Shown: positions 1 to 6,967, numbered from the stretch's first letter. The stretch: DNA of 9,260 nucleotides from JANPLN01 sp041736155 (GCA_041736155.1 JBGSUL010000068.1:1-9260), one strand, 5' to 3'. The notes: generated by a model from the sequence alone, not told the origin. Made by a program: numbers and translations.

Positions 1-72
1 AGGCCAAGTTCGGACAACACTTAATGCGTTAACCAGCACGCGAATATGAGGATGATGTTCAAGAATGCTCAT
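1..72 (-). CDS. Possible start of a further minus-strand gene, product unknown (partial, runs off left edge)
   Basis: From an ATG at 70-72, 24 codons stay open to the window edge. The peptide begins MSILEHHPHIRVLVNALS. A GGAG lies 10 bases upstream, which is a loose ribosome-binding spacing. The frame also stays open upstream of this ATG, with TTG and GTG alternatives, so the start is uncertain. The IRVLVNALS segment resembles the first beta strand of some nucleotide-binding enzymes such as glycosyltransferases, but 24 residues are too few to assign a family. It is oriented like icmF, whose stop lies about 105 bases upstream. It may be a separate transcription unit, because the repeat and hairpin lie in between. 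It could equally be a chance open frame. Confidence 0.25.
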   Translation of the reverse strand, partial: MSILEHHPHIRVLVNALSVVRTWP

Positions 73-130
73 CAAACAGACACTCCGACCCGAGGCCACT
101 TTTACACTTGACCGGGGTGGCGTCCATATG

Positions 131-148
131 AGGAAGCTTAACCTTCCT
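131..148 (-). other. Hairpin just downstream of icmF
   Basis: AGGAAG and CTTCCT form a perfect 6-bp stem with a 6-base loop. It starts about 28 bases past the icmF stop and overlaps the edge of the 23-bp dispersed repeat, which can itself fold. No T-run follows in the icmF reading direction, so this is not a standard intrinsic terminator. It may stabilise the 3' end of the message or block decay. That role is inference. Confidence 0.3.
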
Positions 149-167
149 GAGCGAAGCGAAGGACCTC
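145..167 (-). repeat. Dispersed palindromic repeat, copy 1 (downstream of icmF)
   Basis: Read on the minus strand, this 23-bp stretch is identical to 2978-3000 on the plus strand, and both flanks diverge at once. The core TCCTTCGCTTCGCTCAGGA has TCCT/AGGA ends and a GC-TTC-GC centre that can fold. Sequences of this type, read as HPERSEGP or similar, recur as short interspersed palindromes in many bacterial genomes. This copy sits 9 bases past the icmF stop codon. Confidence 0.75.
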
Positions 168-176
168 GCCTTCTAA

Positions 177-3100
177 CTACAAGTTGCGACGGTATTGGCC
201 ACCGACCTCGAACAAGGCTTGTGTCATTTGAAACAGCGAGCACACGCGCGAGGCCGACATCAAAGCGGCAAAAATATTGTCGCCTCTCAAGCATGCATCG
301 CGGAGCTTGCGTAATTCGTCTTCGGCTTGTGGTTTATGTTGTTTTTGATAATCGCGCACACGGTTCAGTTGCAGATCTTTTTCTTCGTAGCTGGCACGAG
401 CAAGTTCGATTTTTGGAGGAATGTATCCGTCTTTTTGCGTGAGCGGGTCGATAAATTGGTTCACACCGATGATCGGCAATTCACCCGAATGTTTCAAGTG
501 TTCATAGTACATGGACTCTTCTTGAATTTTTCCACGCTGATACTGACTCTCCATCGCTCCGAGCACACCACCGCGCTCACTAATGCGCATAAATTCGTCG
601 AGGATGGCTTCTTCGACGAGCTCTGTGAGCTCTTCCATAAAGTACGAACCCTGGTTGGGATTTTCGTTTTTCGCCACACCAAATTCTTTATTAATAATCA
701 TCTGGATGGCCATCGCTCGGCGCACCGACTCTTCTGTGGGCGTTGTAATCGCCTCGTCATAAGCGTTGGTATGGAGCGAATTACAGTTGTCGTAAATAGC
801 CAACAAGGCTTGCAGTGTGGTGCGAATATCATTGAAGGCGATTTCCTGCGCATGCAGAGACCTACCCGAAGTCTGAATGTGATACTTTAACTTTTGCGAG
901 CGTTCGTCGCCGTTATAAAGATCGCGCATCGCCACGGCCCAAATTCGACGGGCCACACGGCCAATCACACTGTACTCGGGGTCCATGCCGTTGCTGAAGA
1001 AGAACGAAAGATTGGGTGCAAAATCATCCACCTTCATTCCGCGGGCCAAATAATATTCTACAAACGTAAAGGCATTGCTCAACGTAAACGCCACTTGGCT
1101 AATAGGATTGGCGCCAGCCTCGGCAATATGATAACCCGAAATGCTTACTGAGTAGAAATTGCGAATTTTTTGATTGATGAAATATTGCTGAATATCCCCC
1201 ATCATTTTGAGAGCGAAATCGATGGAGAAGATACACGTGTTTTGCCCTTGGTCTTCTTTAAGAATATCCGCCTGCACAGTCCCGCGCACTTGGCTCAGAG
1301 CAAAGTCCGAAACCTCTTTGAGTTCCTTCTCATTAAGCTGACGCCCCAGTTCTTTGGATTTTTTCTCCACTTGCTGATCAATGGCTGTGTTGAGGAAAAA
1401 GGCCAAGATCATTGGTGCTGGCCCATTGATGGTCATACTCACAGACGTATTCGGTGCGCAGAGATCAAACCCCTCATAGAGACGTTTCATATCGTCAAGA
1501 GAACAAATGCTCACACCGCTCTCACCCACTTTGCCATAAATGTCTGGTCGCTCATGGGGATCGTTTCCATAAAGCGTGACGGAATCAAACGCGGTGGACA
1601 AGCGCTTGGCTGGTTCTTCTTTGGAGAGAAAATGGAAACGGCGATTGGTACGCTCTGGCGGACCTTCTCCGGCAAACATACGCTTAGGATCTTCGCCCGT
1701 TCGTTTGAGAGGGAAGACTCCGGCTGTGTACGGAAAAAAACCAGGGAGATTTTCTAAACGCAAAAAGCGCAAACGATCGCCCCAGTCATTTAATTTTGGC
1801 GGCACCACTCGGCGAATTTTTAAACCGCTTAAACTTTTTTGCACCAGCGGTTGGCGAATCACTTTGCCGCGCACTTCGTAAGCCAATTCATCTTTTTGGT
1901 AAGACTCCATGAGTCCGTCCCAACTTTCGAGGGCTTTTAAATCGGCTGGTGGCAAGCTCGCGCGTAATTTTTGCGACAGGCCTTCACTGTCGCTTGTGGA
2001 CAACAATGGACGCAATTTTTCTACGGCACCCAGTTGCGAGGCTTTTTCTGCTATCTCTTCACTCTCTTTTTTGTATCGGCGAACGCTGGCAGCGATTTCT
2101 GCCAAATAGTTTTGGCGTTCCGGCGGCACAATAAATTGGCGATGCATACCGCGAATATTTTCTTTGTACCCAGGTTTAAGCGACCATGTTTTTTGTTTTG
2201 TATCTAGCAGTTCTACCAACTTAAAGAAAAGATCGTTGCAACCTTGATCATTAAACTGCGCCGCCTGAGTGAGAAAAACCGGAATGACTTCATCGGGAGC
2301 ATCAAACATTTTGCGTGAACGCTTGTACTGTTTGCGCACATCGCGAAGGGCATCTAAGGACCCACGACGATCCGCTTTGTTGATCGCAATCAAATCGGCA
2401 AAATCAATCATATCGATTTTTTCCAATTGTGACTGAGCACCAAACTCGGAGGTCATCACATACAAACTGAGATCGCTGACCTCGGTGATGGCCGTGCTCG
2501 CCTGACCAATGCCTGAGGTTTCGGCGATGATAAAATCAAAGTTGTAGTTTTTAAGTTCTTGTAAAACGAGAGGGAGCGCTTTGGCAATCTCGGTACCCGA
2601 TCCGCGGGAAGCGAGAGAGCGCATAAACACATTGGGGCGACCCAAGGAATTCATGCGAATACGATCGCCGAGAAGAGCGCCGCCGGTTTTGCGTTTACTC
2701 GGGTCTACACAAACCACAGCTAATTTTTTATCAGGGAACGCATTGAGGAACCTTTGCAAAAGTTCATCAATCAAGCTGGATTTTCCTGCACCGCCTGTGC
2801 CGGTGATTCCTAAAATCAGAGGTGCCGCTTTTTCTTTGCCACGCGTGAAAGATTTCAAGCCTGTCTGTGTAGCGCTTGATGCTTTTCCGGTTTTTTCGAT
2901 TTCGTCGACGGCCAATCCGAGGAGGCGGTGCTCGAGATCTGGGATGCCCTCCGCAGCGCGAGAGACGTTGTTCTGCTGAGGTCCTTCGCTTCGCTCAGGA
3001 TGACGAGGTTTTGCTACTGAGGCAGCTTCTGTTAAATCGAAGTCTGCTTTTTGCAAAATGATATTGATCATGCCTTGCAAACCTAAACGACGGCCATCTT

Positions 3101-3470
3101 CTGGATGGAAAATATAATCGATGCCGTAATTTTCCAGAGCTTCTTTTTCTTCGTGGATGATCACACCTCCACCGCCGCCAAAAATTTTGACGTAAGGGGC
3201 GCCCGCTGACACAAGAAGATCCTTCATGTATTTGAAGTACTCCATGTGGCCACCTTGATACGACGACACACAAATTCCTTGTGCACCTTCTTGTAAAGCC
3301 GCGACCACCACGTCCATCACCGAACGATTGTGTCCCAAATGGATCACCTCTGCGCCGCTGTCTTGTAAAAGTCGGCGAATCATATTGATTGTGGCATCGT
3401 GGCCGTCAAAGAGGCTGGCCGCGGTGACAATACGGACTGGGTGTTTCATTTTGTAGGGTTCTGTAATCAT
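177..3470 (-). CDS. icmF: Fused isobutyryl-CoA mutase IcmF (B12 domain, G-protein chaperone and mutase in one chain)
   Basis: This cytoplasmic adenosylcobalamin enzyme of 1,097 residues interconverts isobutyryl-CoA and n-butyryl-CoA. Its built-in GTPase guards cofactor loading. The B12-binding domain is at about 12-140: FDGHDAT carries the lower-ligand His24, followed by LGHNRS, VSSYQGGH and a GGGGG turn (98-102). The MeaB-like G domain is at about 215-425, with Walker A GTGGAGKSS (224-232), VDPSKRKTGGALLGDR (255-270), ETSGIGQ (317-323) and NKAD (364-367). The mutase barrel is at about 540-1097, with SISGYHIAEAGA at 776-787. By family alignment from memory, Phe599 and Gln743 sit where methylmalonyl-CoA mutase has Tyr and Arg and pivalyl-CoA mutase has Leu and Ala. 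This favours isobutyryl-CoA. The domain linker contains an in-frame genomic repeat (HPERSEGP, 157-164). The start is chosen from the N-terminal match to known IcmF proteins; AGG lies about 7 bases upstream, a weak site. It is probably the last gene of the operon. Family assignment is secure; exact substrate range is inferred. Confidence 0.96.
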   Translation of the reverse strand: MITEPYKMKHPVRIVTAASLFDGHDATINMIRRLLQDSGAEVIHLGHNRSVMDVVVAALQEGAQGICVSSYQGGHMEYFKYMKDLLVSAGAPYVKIFGGGGGVIIHEEKEALENYGIDYIFHPEDGRRLGLQGMINIILQKADFDLTEAASVAKPRHPERSEGPQQNNVSRAAEGIPDLEHRLLGLAVDEIEKTGKASSATQTGLKSFTRGKEKAAPLILGITGTGGAGKSSLIDELLQRFLNAFPDKKLAVVCVDPSKRKTGGALLGDRIRMNSLGRPNVFMRSLASRGSGTEIAKALPLVLQELKNYNFDFIIAETSGIGQASTAITEVSDLSLYVMTSEFGAQSQLEKIDMIDFADLIAINKADRRGSLDALRDVRKQYKRSRKMFDAPDEVIPVFLTQAAQFNDQGCNDLFFKLVELLDTKQKTWSLKPGYKENIRGMHRQFIVPPERQNYLAEIAASVRRYKKESEEIAEKASQLGAVEKLRPLLSTSDSEGLSQKLRASLPPADLKALESWDGLMESYQKDELAYEVRGKVIRQPLVQKSLSGLKIRRVVPPKLNDWGDRLRFLRLENLPGFFPYTAGVFPLKRTGEDPKRMFAGEGPPERTNRRFHFLSKEEPAKRLSTAFDSVTLYGNDPHERPDIYGKVGESGVSICSLDDMKRLYEGFDLCAPNTSVSMTINGPAPMILAFFLNTAIDQQVEKKSKELGRQLNEKELKEVSDFALSQVRGTVQADILKEDQGQNTCIFSIDFALKMMGDIQQYFINQKIRNFYSVSISGYHIAEAGANPISQVAFTLSNAFTFVEYYLARGMKVDDFAPNLSFFFSNGMDPEYSVIGRVARRIWAVAMRDLYNGDERSQKLKYHIQTSGRSLHAQEIAFNDIRTTLQALLAIYDNCNSLHTNAYDEAITTPTEESVRRAMAIQMIINKEFGVAKNENPNQGSYFMEELTELVEEAILDEFMRISERGGVLGAMESQYQRGKIQEESMYYEHLKHSGELPIIGVNQFIDPLTQKDGYIPPKIELARASYEEKDLQLNRVRDYQKQHKPQAEDELRKLRDACLRGDNIFAALMSASRVCSLFQMTQALFEVGGQYRRNL
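2978..3000 (+). repeat. Dispersed palindromic repeat, copy 2 (inside icmF, translated in frame)
   Basis: This is an exact 23-bp inverted copy of 145-167, located within the icmF reading frame. On the coding strand it gives PERSEGP within the context RHPERSEGPQQ, residues about 156-166. It falls in the linker between the B12-binding domain and the G domain, where an insertion would be tolerated. The reading frame remains intact on both sides. Confidence 0.75.
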
Positions 3471-3502
3471 CGTGGTGCCTATCTGACGTTAAATTTTTTC
3501 GG

Positions 3503-3517
3503 TTAAGTTTTACTTAA
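3503..3517. other. Small AT-rich hairpin between the hydratase and icmF genes
   Basis: TTAAGT and ACTTAA form a perfect 6-bp inverted repeat around three bases. It lies in the 52-base gap between the enoyl-CoA hydratase stop and the icmF start. It is AT-only apart from one G-C pair, so any RNA fold is weak. It could be an mRNA processing or attenuation point within the operon, or chance in AT-rich DNA. Confidence 0.2.
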
Positions 3518-3522
3518 AATTT

Positions 3523-4302
3523 TTACCGCAAGTTTTTAAACTGTGGCTTACGCTTTTCGATAAACGCTTTTGTTCCCTCTTTTTGATCGCTGCTACCAAA
3601 AATGCCAGCGAACAAAGTTTTTTCCAAAGCCATGGCCTGCACTGTCGCCACACCGTACGTTTCATGAATGGATTTTTTAATCAGCTTTAACGATTGTGGA
3701 GAACGCTGTACAATCAGCGACGCAATTTTTTCGCAATCAGCCATGAGCTCTGCAGGTTCGCTCAACTGGTTGACTAAACCTGCTTGCAACGCGCGCTCAG
3801 CGGTCACCATTTCGCCCGTGAATGTCCACTGCTTGGCTAAACCCGGGCTCACACTTCGAGCAAGGCGAACGGTGCCACCAAAACCTGGAATTAATCCTAG
3901 AGTGCACTCAGGTAGGCCGAGCTTTGCTGTTTTTGCAGCAATAATAAAATCACAGGCTAAAGCCAATTCTAAACCACCGCCCAAAGCAAAACCATTCACT
4001 GCTGCAATCACCGGGCAAAATAAATTTTCCAATTTCATAAAAACACTTTGTCCAAAATGGGCAAAGTCGCCAGCTGTGTTGGGATTTAAAGTATCTATCT
4101 CTTTGATATCAGCCCCAGCGACGAAAGCCTTTTCTCCCGCTCCCGTGACAATCAAGGCGCGGATGTCTTGGGTTTCGTTGAGTTGATTCAACAAGCTATC
4201 TAATTCTTTGAGAACCTCACTGTTGAGCGCATTGAGCGCCTCGGGTCTTTGCAGTGTGAGATAACCAACATAGTCCTTTTTTTCATAAGTGATAACTGCC
4301 AT
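3523..4302 (-). CDS. Enoyl-CoA hydratase (crotonase family)
   Basis: This cytoplasmic enzyme of 259 residues, the usual length for the family, adds water to a trans-2-enoyl-CoA such as crotonyl-CoA to give 3-hydroxyacyl-CoA. FVAGADIKE (60-68) and NGFALGGGLELALACD (103-118) supply the oxyanion hole. Glu112 and Glu132 (in PECTLG) occupy the positions of the two catalytic glutamates of rat crotonase, and IPGFGGTVRL (138-147) is the usual family signature. The start is ATG 4300-4302, giving MAVITYEKKD. It lies one base after the dehydrogenase stop and is preceded by GAGGGG at 4310-4315, seven bases away, so translation is probably coupled. A longer in-frame start at 4368 would add 22 non-homologous residues overlapping the upstream gene and is less likely. 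Context points to butyrate-level beta-oxidation; the exact chain-length preference cannot be read from sequence. Confidence 0.95.
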   Translation of the reverse strand: MAVITYEKKDYVGYLTLQRPEALNALNSEVLKELDSLLNQLNETQDIRALIVTGAGEKAFVAGADIKEIDTLNPNTAGDFAHFGQSVFMKLENLFCPVIAAVNGFALGGGLELALACDFIIAAKTAKLGLPECTLGLIPGFGGTVRLARSVSPGLAKQWTFTGEMVTAERALQAGLVNQLSEPAELMADCEKIASLIVQRSPQSLKLIKKSIHETYGVATVQAMALEKTLFAGIFGSSDQKEGTKAFIEKRKPQFKNLR

Positions 4303-4303
4303 G

Positions 4304-5161
4304 CTACTTCCCCTCATACTTGTAAAAACCACGACCTGTTTTACGACCGAGCCAACCGGCTTCGACATATTTGACTAACAACGGACACGGACGATATTTG
4401 CTGTCGCCTAATCCCTCATGTAGAACATTCATAATTGCGAGGCACGTATCCAAACCAATAAAGTCAGCGAGAGTCAGTGGCCCCATGGGCTGATTGGTTC
4501 CCAATTTCATCGCTTGATCGATGCCTTCGACACTGGCGATGTTTTCATAAAGCGCGTAACAAGCCTCGTTGATCATTGGCATCAGAATGCGATTGACGAT
4601 GAACCCCGGCATATCGCGACCTTCCACAAACACTTTACCTAAATCTTCCGTAAGAAATTTGAGGGTAGCAAACGTATCATCCGACGTTTGCAAACCACGA
4701 ATCCCCTCGACCAATGTCATAAGTGGTACAGGATTCATAAAGTGCATACCCGCCACTTTTTCTGGACGTGTCGTCGCGCCGGCAATTTTGGTGATGGAGA
4801 TGGAAGATGTGTTCGTACACAGGAGTGCGCTCTTTTTTACTTTCTGATCCAACTGGCGAAAAATTTCTAGCTTGAGATTGATATTTTCCGTCGCCGCTTC
4901 GATGACGATATCGCAATCGACAAGGGCCGCCATCTCGGTGGAAACTTTGATTTTAGAAAGAAGTTGTGTTTTTTGATCTGCCGTCATTTTTTCTTTAGCA
5001 ACAAGGCGGTCACAGCTGTTTTGGATGGTCTTCAGGCCTTTTTCGACCTGGGCTTCGCTGACGTCCATCATGGTGACTTGATAGTTTTTGGCGGCGAACA
5101 CCTGAGTGATCCCGTTCCCCATCTGACCTGCTCCGACGACTCCGATATGTGATACTTTCAT
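4304..5161 (-). CDS. 3-hydroxybutyryl-CoA dehydrogenase (3-hydroxyacyl-CoA dehydrogenase family)
   Basis: This NAD(P)-dependent cytoplasmic enzyme of 285 residues oxidises 3-hydroxybutyryl-CoA to acetoacetyl-CoA, or runs the reverse reaction. The N-terminal Rossmann fold shows GAGQMG (10-15), and IEAATEN follows at 87-93. The catalytic dyad is His140 in GMHFMNPVPLMTLVE with Glu152, the expected 12 residues apart. PGFIVNR (185-191) holds the conserved Asn190. The C-terminal dimerisation domain has MGPLTLADFIGLD (226-238) and ends at GRKTGRGFYKYEGK. Its length is that of the stand-alone butyryl-type enzyme (about 280), not of the larger FadB fusions. It is the first gene of the operon and has a strong ribosome-binding site at 5167-5173. 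A candidate operator at 5207-5236 lies about 45 bases upstream of the start. All key residues are present. Confidence 0.95.
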   Translation of the reverse strand: MKVSHIGVVGAGQMGNGITQVFAAKNYQVTMMDVSEAQVEKGLKTIQNSCDRLVAKEKMTADQKTQLLSKIKVSTEMAALVDCDIVIEAATENINLKLEIFRQLDQKVKKSALLCTNTSSISITKIAGATTRPEKVAGMHFMNPVPLMTLVEGIRGLQTSDDTFATLKFLTEDLGKVFVEGRDMPGFIVNRILMPMINEACYALYENIASVEGIDQAMKLGTNQPMGPLTLADFIGLDTCLAIMNVLHEGLGDSKYRPCPLLVKYVEAGWLGRKTGRGFYKYEGK

Positions 5162-5166
5162 GGCGT

Positions 5167-5173
5167 ACCTCCT
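5167..5173 (-). promoter_or_regulatory. Strong ribosome-binding site of the dehydrogenase gene
   Basis: AGGAGGT on the minus strand lies five bases before the ATG at 5159-5161. It is a near-perfect anti-16S match, it fixes the start, and it indicates efficient translation of the first operon gene. The downstream genes have their own site (GAGGGG for the hydratase) or a weak one (icmF). Confidence 0.8.
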
Positions 5174-5206
5174 GATTTTGTTTGCCTTACGAATTTGATG
5201 CTCCGA

Positions 5207-5236
5207 AATGGCCTCAAAGTCTCAAAGGTGGCCATT
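5207..5236. promoter_or_regulatory. Candidate operator in the divergent promoter region
   Basis: AATGGCC (5207-5213) and GGCCATT (5230-5236) are perfect 7-bp inverted arms whose starts are 23 bases apart, about two helical turns. Between them are two tandem CTCAAAG units at 5213-5219 and 5221-5227, with an 8-base period. The site lies between the acyl-CoA operon and the plus-strand SH3-like gene, about 46 bases before the dehydrogenase start, where a repressor of the operon would bind. I see no convincing sigma-70 -35/-10 pair on either strand; TTGATT on the minus strand just upstream is the best -35 hexamer. The regulator cannot be named from the window. Confidence 0.4.
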
Positions 5237-5332
5237 AAAATCAACGACGAAAATGAAGGGACGAATAGGCTCTAAGACTGGAAAAACGTTGGGTTCTTGA
5301 TCCTTTATTCCCCCTCCCGCACACTGGAATCT

Positions 5333-6691
5333 ATGACAGCCCTGTTTTTATGCATTTCTTGGTTAGTGACTCCACTTGTTATCGCTGTGCCCCACCCCGC
5401 TGTGGAAGCCCCACAGTCGGCGGCTGTTTACTTAAAACCCTACTCCGCCGTCCCCACAGGGCACTATAATGTCTCTCTGCTCAAAGAAAAAATGCTTCGC
5501 CAGGAAAAAGTCCAATGGGCTCTGGTGAAGGATGCCTCGGGACTGAGTGGTTGGACCCCTTTACAAAATCTTCTCACACCGCTGCATTTTTCCTCCAAAG
5601 CACAGCTGATGTCCGGGAGCCCCCTCTACACGTCTTTAGAATCTTCCGAAGTGGATGTTTCTTTGCGAATTCGCGAAGGACAGATTGTTCATCTTCTTGT
5701 TGTGAAAAACAATTGGGCGCAGATTCAAATTAAGGACAAAGTTTTGTGGACACCACAACGTTATCTCTACCCTGTGGACAAAGACCCTGGTTATTTTGTA
5801 TTGAAAAAAGAATTACCCTTGCGCTCCGATCCGCAGATCAAAAGTCAGCACCTCTTGCGTTTAGCCGTGGGTGATCGATTGTTGCCCTTGGAAATTGTCA
5901 GACCGTGGGTGAAAGTACGCACCCAAAACAGAACGGGTTACGTTCCTCTTAATGAGGTCCTCACGCGTGTGGATATTGCGCAAAAAATAAAAACGGACGA
6001 GGGCCTTATCCCCGCCGATCGTGAGCATTTAGGAAAAGATATTTTTGCCATCCACATCAATCCCCTGTGGTTGGGCACGAACCACGAGCCCGTGTTGCTT
6101 TTTGAGGAGCCTACGGCATCTTCGGCGGTGATTGGAAAAATCACACCGTGGAGGTCATTGCAGCAAGTAGATTCCGTCGAGCAAGATTGGGCGCTGTCAA
6201 GGATGTCTGGGTTAGGCGACGTGTGGTGGGCCCTTCCGCAAGAGCGAACGATCTTTAAAAAATTAGTGCAGCTTCCTATTCATCTAATTCATGAAATCAA
6301 AGAGAACCCCGTTTTTAACCACGTAAGAATTGCCTCTTCGAAAGGTTTGTACCGCAGTACCGATGGCGAACTGTGGACACCCCTCAATGGTTTTGAAGGC
6401 GCCAACCCCGCTTTTACTTTTGCCGGTGATGGCGTGCTGTTTGTGGATGATAAAATCAGTTTTGACAATGGCGAGCACTTTGCTCCCTACATTCACTGGG
6501 AAAATCTCTTACAAACGCTCCAGCGCCATAATATGGGAATCTCCCGCGAGATTAAAATCCTCAACGTGCAAACCCTCAATCGCAACTCGCGCGACATTGT
6601 TCTTAAACTCGGACTCGGCCACCGCCATCCCATCCACGTGTACACCGCCGATCGCGGCAATCATTGGAAAGTGGTTGAACCGAAAAGGTAA
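5333..6691 (+). CDS. Exported protein with SH3-like repeats and Asp-box motifs
   Basis: I do not recognise a named family. From ATG 5333 the product has 452 residues. It opens with a hydrophobic stretch (FLCISWLVTPLVIA) and a likely signal-peptide cleavage region near VPHPAVEA, so it is probably periplasmic or surface-located. About four SH3-like beta units follow, roughly at 33-80, 95-145, 155-210 and 250-305. They show the bacterial SH3 pattern of a short basic or polar strand, a W-x-x-(V/I) core and a closing GWTP, LWTP or GYVP turn. The C-terminal third carries three Asp-box-like motifs: STDGELW (342-348), SFDNGEHF (376-383) and TADRGNHW (438-445), typical of BNR or sialidase-type beta-propeller blades. 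A role in cell-wall or glycan binding is inference. A TTG start at 5297 would add 12 residues including one Arg, which would improve the signal-peptide n-region; neither start has a good ribosome-binding site. The gene is divergent from the acyl-CoA operon and has no clear functional link to it. Confidence 0.8.
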   Translation: MTALFLCISWLVTPLVIAVPHPAVEAPQSAAVYLKPYSAVPTGHYNVSLLKEKMLRQEKVQWALVKDASGLSGWTPLQNLLTPLHFSSKAQLMSGSPLYTSLESSEVDVSLRIREGQIVHLLVVKNNWAQIQIKDKVLWTPQRYLYPVDKDPGYFVLKKELPLRSDPQIKSQHLLRLAVGDRLLPLEIVRPWVKVRTQNRTGYVPLNEVLTRVDIAQKIKTDEGLIPADREHLGKDIFAIHINPLWLGTNHEPVLLFEEPTASSAVIGKITPWRSLQQVDSVEQDWALSRMSGLGDVWWALPQERTIFKKLVQLPIHLIHEIKENPVFNHVRIASSKGLYRSTDGELWTPLNGFEGANPAFTFAGDGVLFVDDKISFDNGEHFAPYIHWENLLQTLQRHNMGISREIKILNVQTLNRNSRDIVLKLGLGHRHPIHVYTADRGNHWKVVEPKR

Positions 6692-6938
6692 CTAGTGGCA
6701 CAAGAATCCAGCGAGTTTTTTCATCTCCTCGATTCAAGATTTGGAGAATCCATACATTGGTTTACTATATTTTCCCCCTATGGCGAAAGCTGCATTATTT
6801 TCAGGAGTGTCTACAGAGTGACCAGTCTCAACATAACGACCTCTACCCCTAACTGCGCCTCTCTGATTCTTTCTTAAAGTTTACCACATCTTACCGAGGC
6901 TTATTGAATCGTTTTTTTATAGAAACGTAGGTCTTTTG
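6692..6938. other. Intergenic region upstream of the sigma-54 promoter
   Basis: I see no convincing gene here. Two weak signals are present. One is a TATATT (6766-6771) with a poor -35. The other is a 5-bp inverted repeat, GATTC-N10-GAATC (6731-6750), about 190 bases upstream of the -24 element, within the range of sigma-54 activator sites. No terminator with a clear stem and T-run follows the SH3-like gene. A 60-codon GTG-initiated open frame (6695-6877) has no recognisable features. Confidence 0.3.
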
Positions 6939-6954
6939 TGGCACTGCCATTGCA
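6939..6954 (+). promoter_or_regulatory. rpoN-dependent promoter: Sigma-54 (RpoN) promoter
   Basis: TGGCAC (6939-6944), five bases, then TTGCA (6950-6954) matches the -24/-12 consensus TGGCAC-N5-TTGCW exactly. The invariant GG (6940-6941) and GC (6952-6953) are ten bases apart, as required. The predicted transcription start is near 6965, three bases before the ATG of the downstream gene. Sigma-54 promoters need an enhancer-binding activator; none is encoded in the window. Confidence 0.75.
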
Positions 6955-6967
6955 TTTGTCGCTTTGA

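Noticed and set aside
65..442. 125-codon plus-strand open frame crossing the icmF 3' end
   Set aside because: It includes the translated palindromic repeat and then antisense icmF sequence. There is no ribosome-binding site or family signature.
327..1757. Long plus-strand open frames (187 and 195 codons) opposite icmF
   Set aside because: They lie fully antisense to a gene with intact conserved motifs, have no recognisable domains, and are explained by codon bias of the real gene.
4303..4368. Longer N-terminus of the enoyl-CoA hydratase from 4368
   Set aside because: The extra 22 residues overlap the dehydrogenase C-terminus and do not resemble crotonases, while ATG 4302 has a GAGGGG site at good distance.
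6711..6734. CGAG...CTCG around a T-run as a terminator after the SH3-like gene
   Set aside because: The T-run is in the loop and not after the stem, and the stem is only four pairs.
6695..6877. 60-codon GTG-initiated open frame between the two exported-protein genes
   Set aside because: It has only a weak AAGG upstream, no recognisable domain and a composition like non-coding DNA. I kept the region as intergenic.
6904..6923. TATAGA (6918-6923) as a sigma-70 -10 box for the 724-residue protein gene
   Set aside because: No acceptable -35 lies at 16-18 bases, and the exact sigma-54 site just downstream is a far better promoter.
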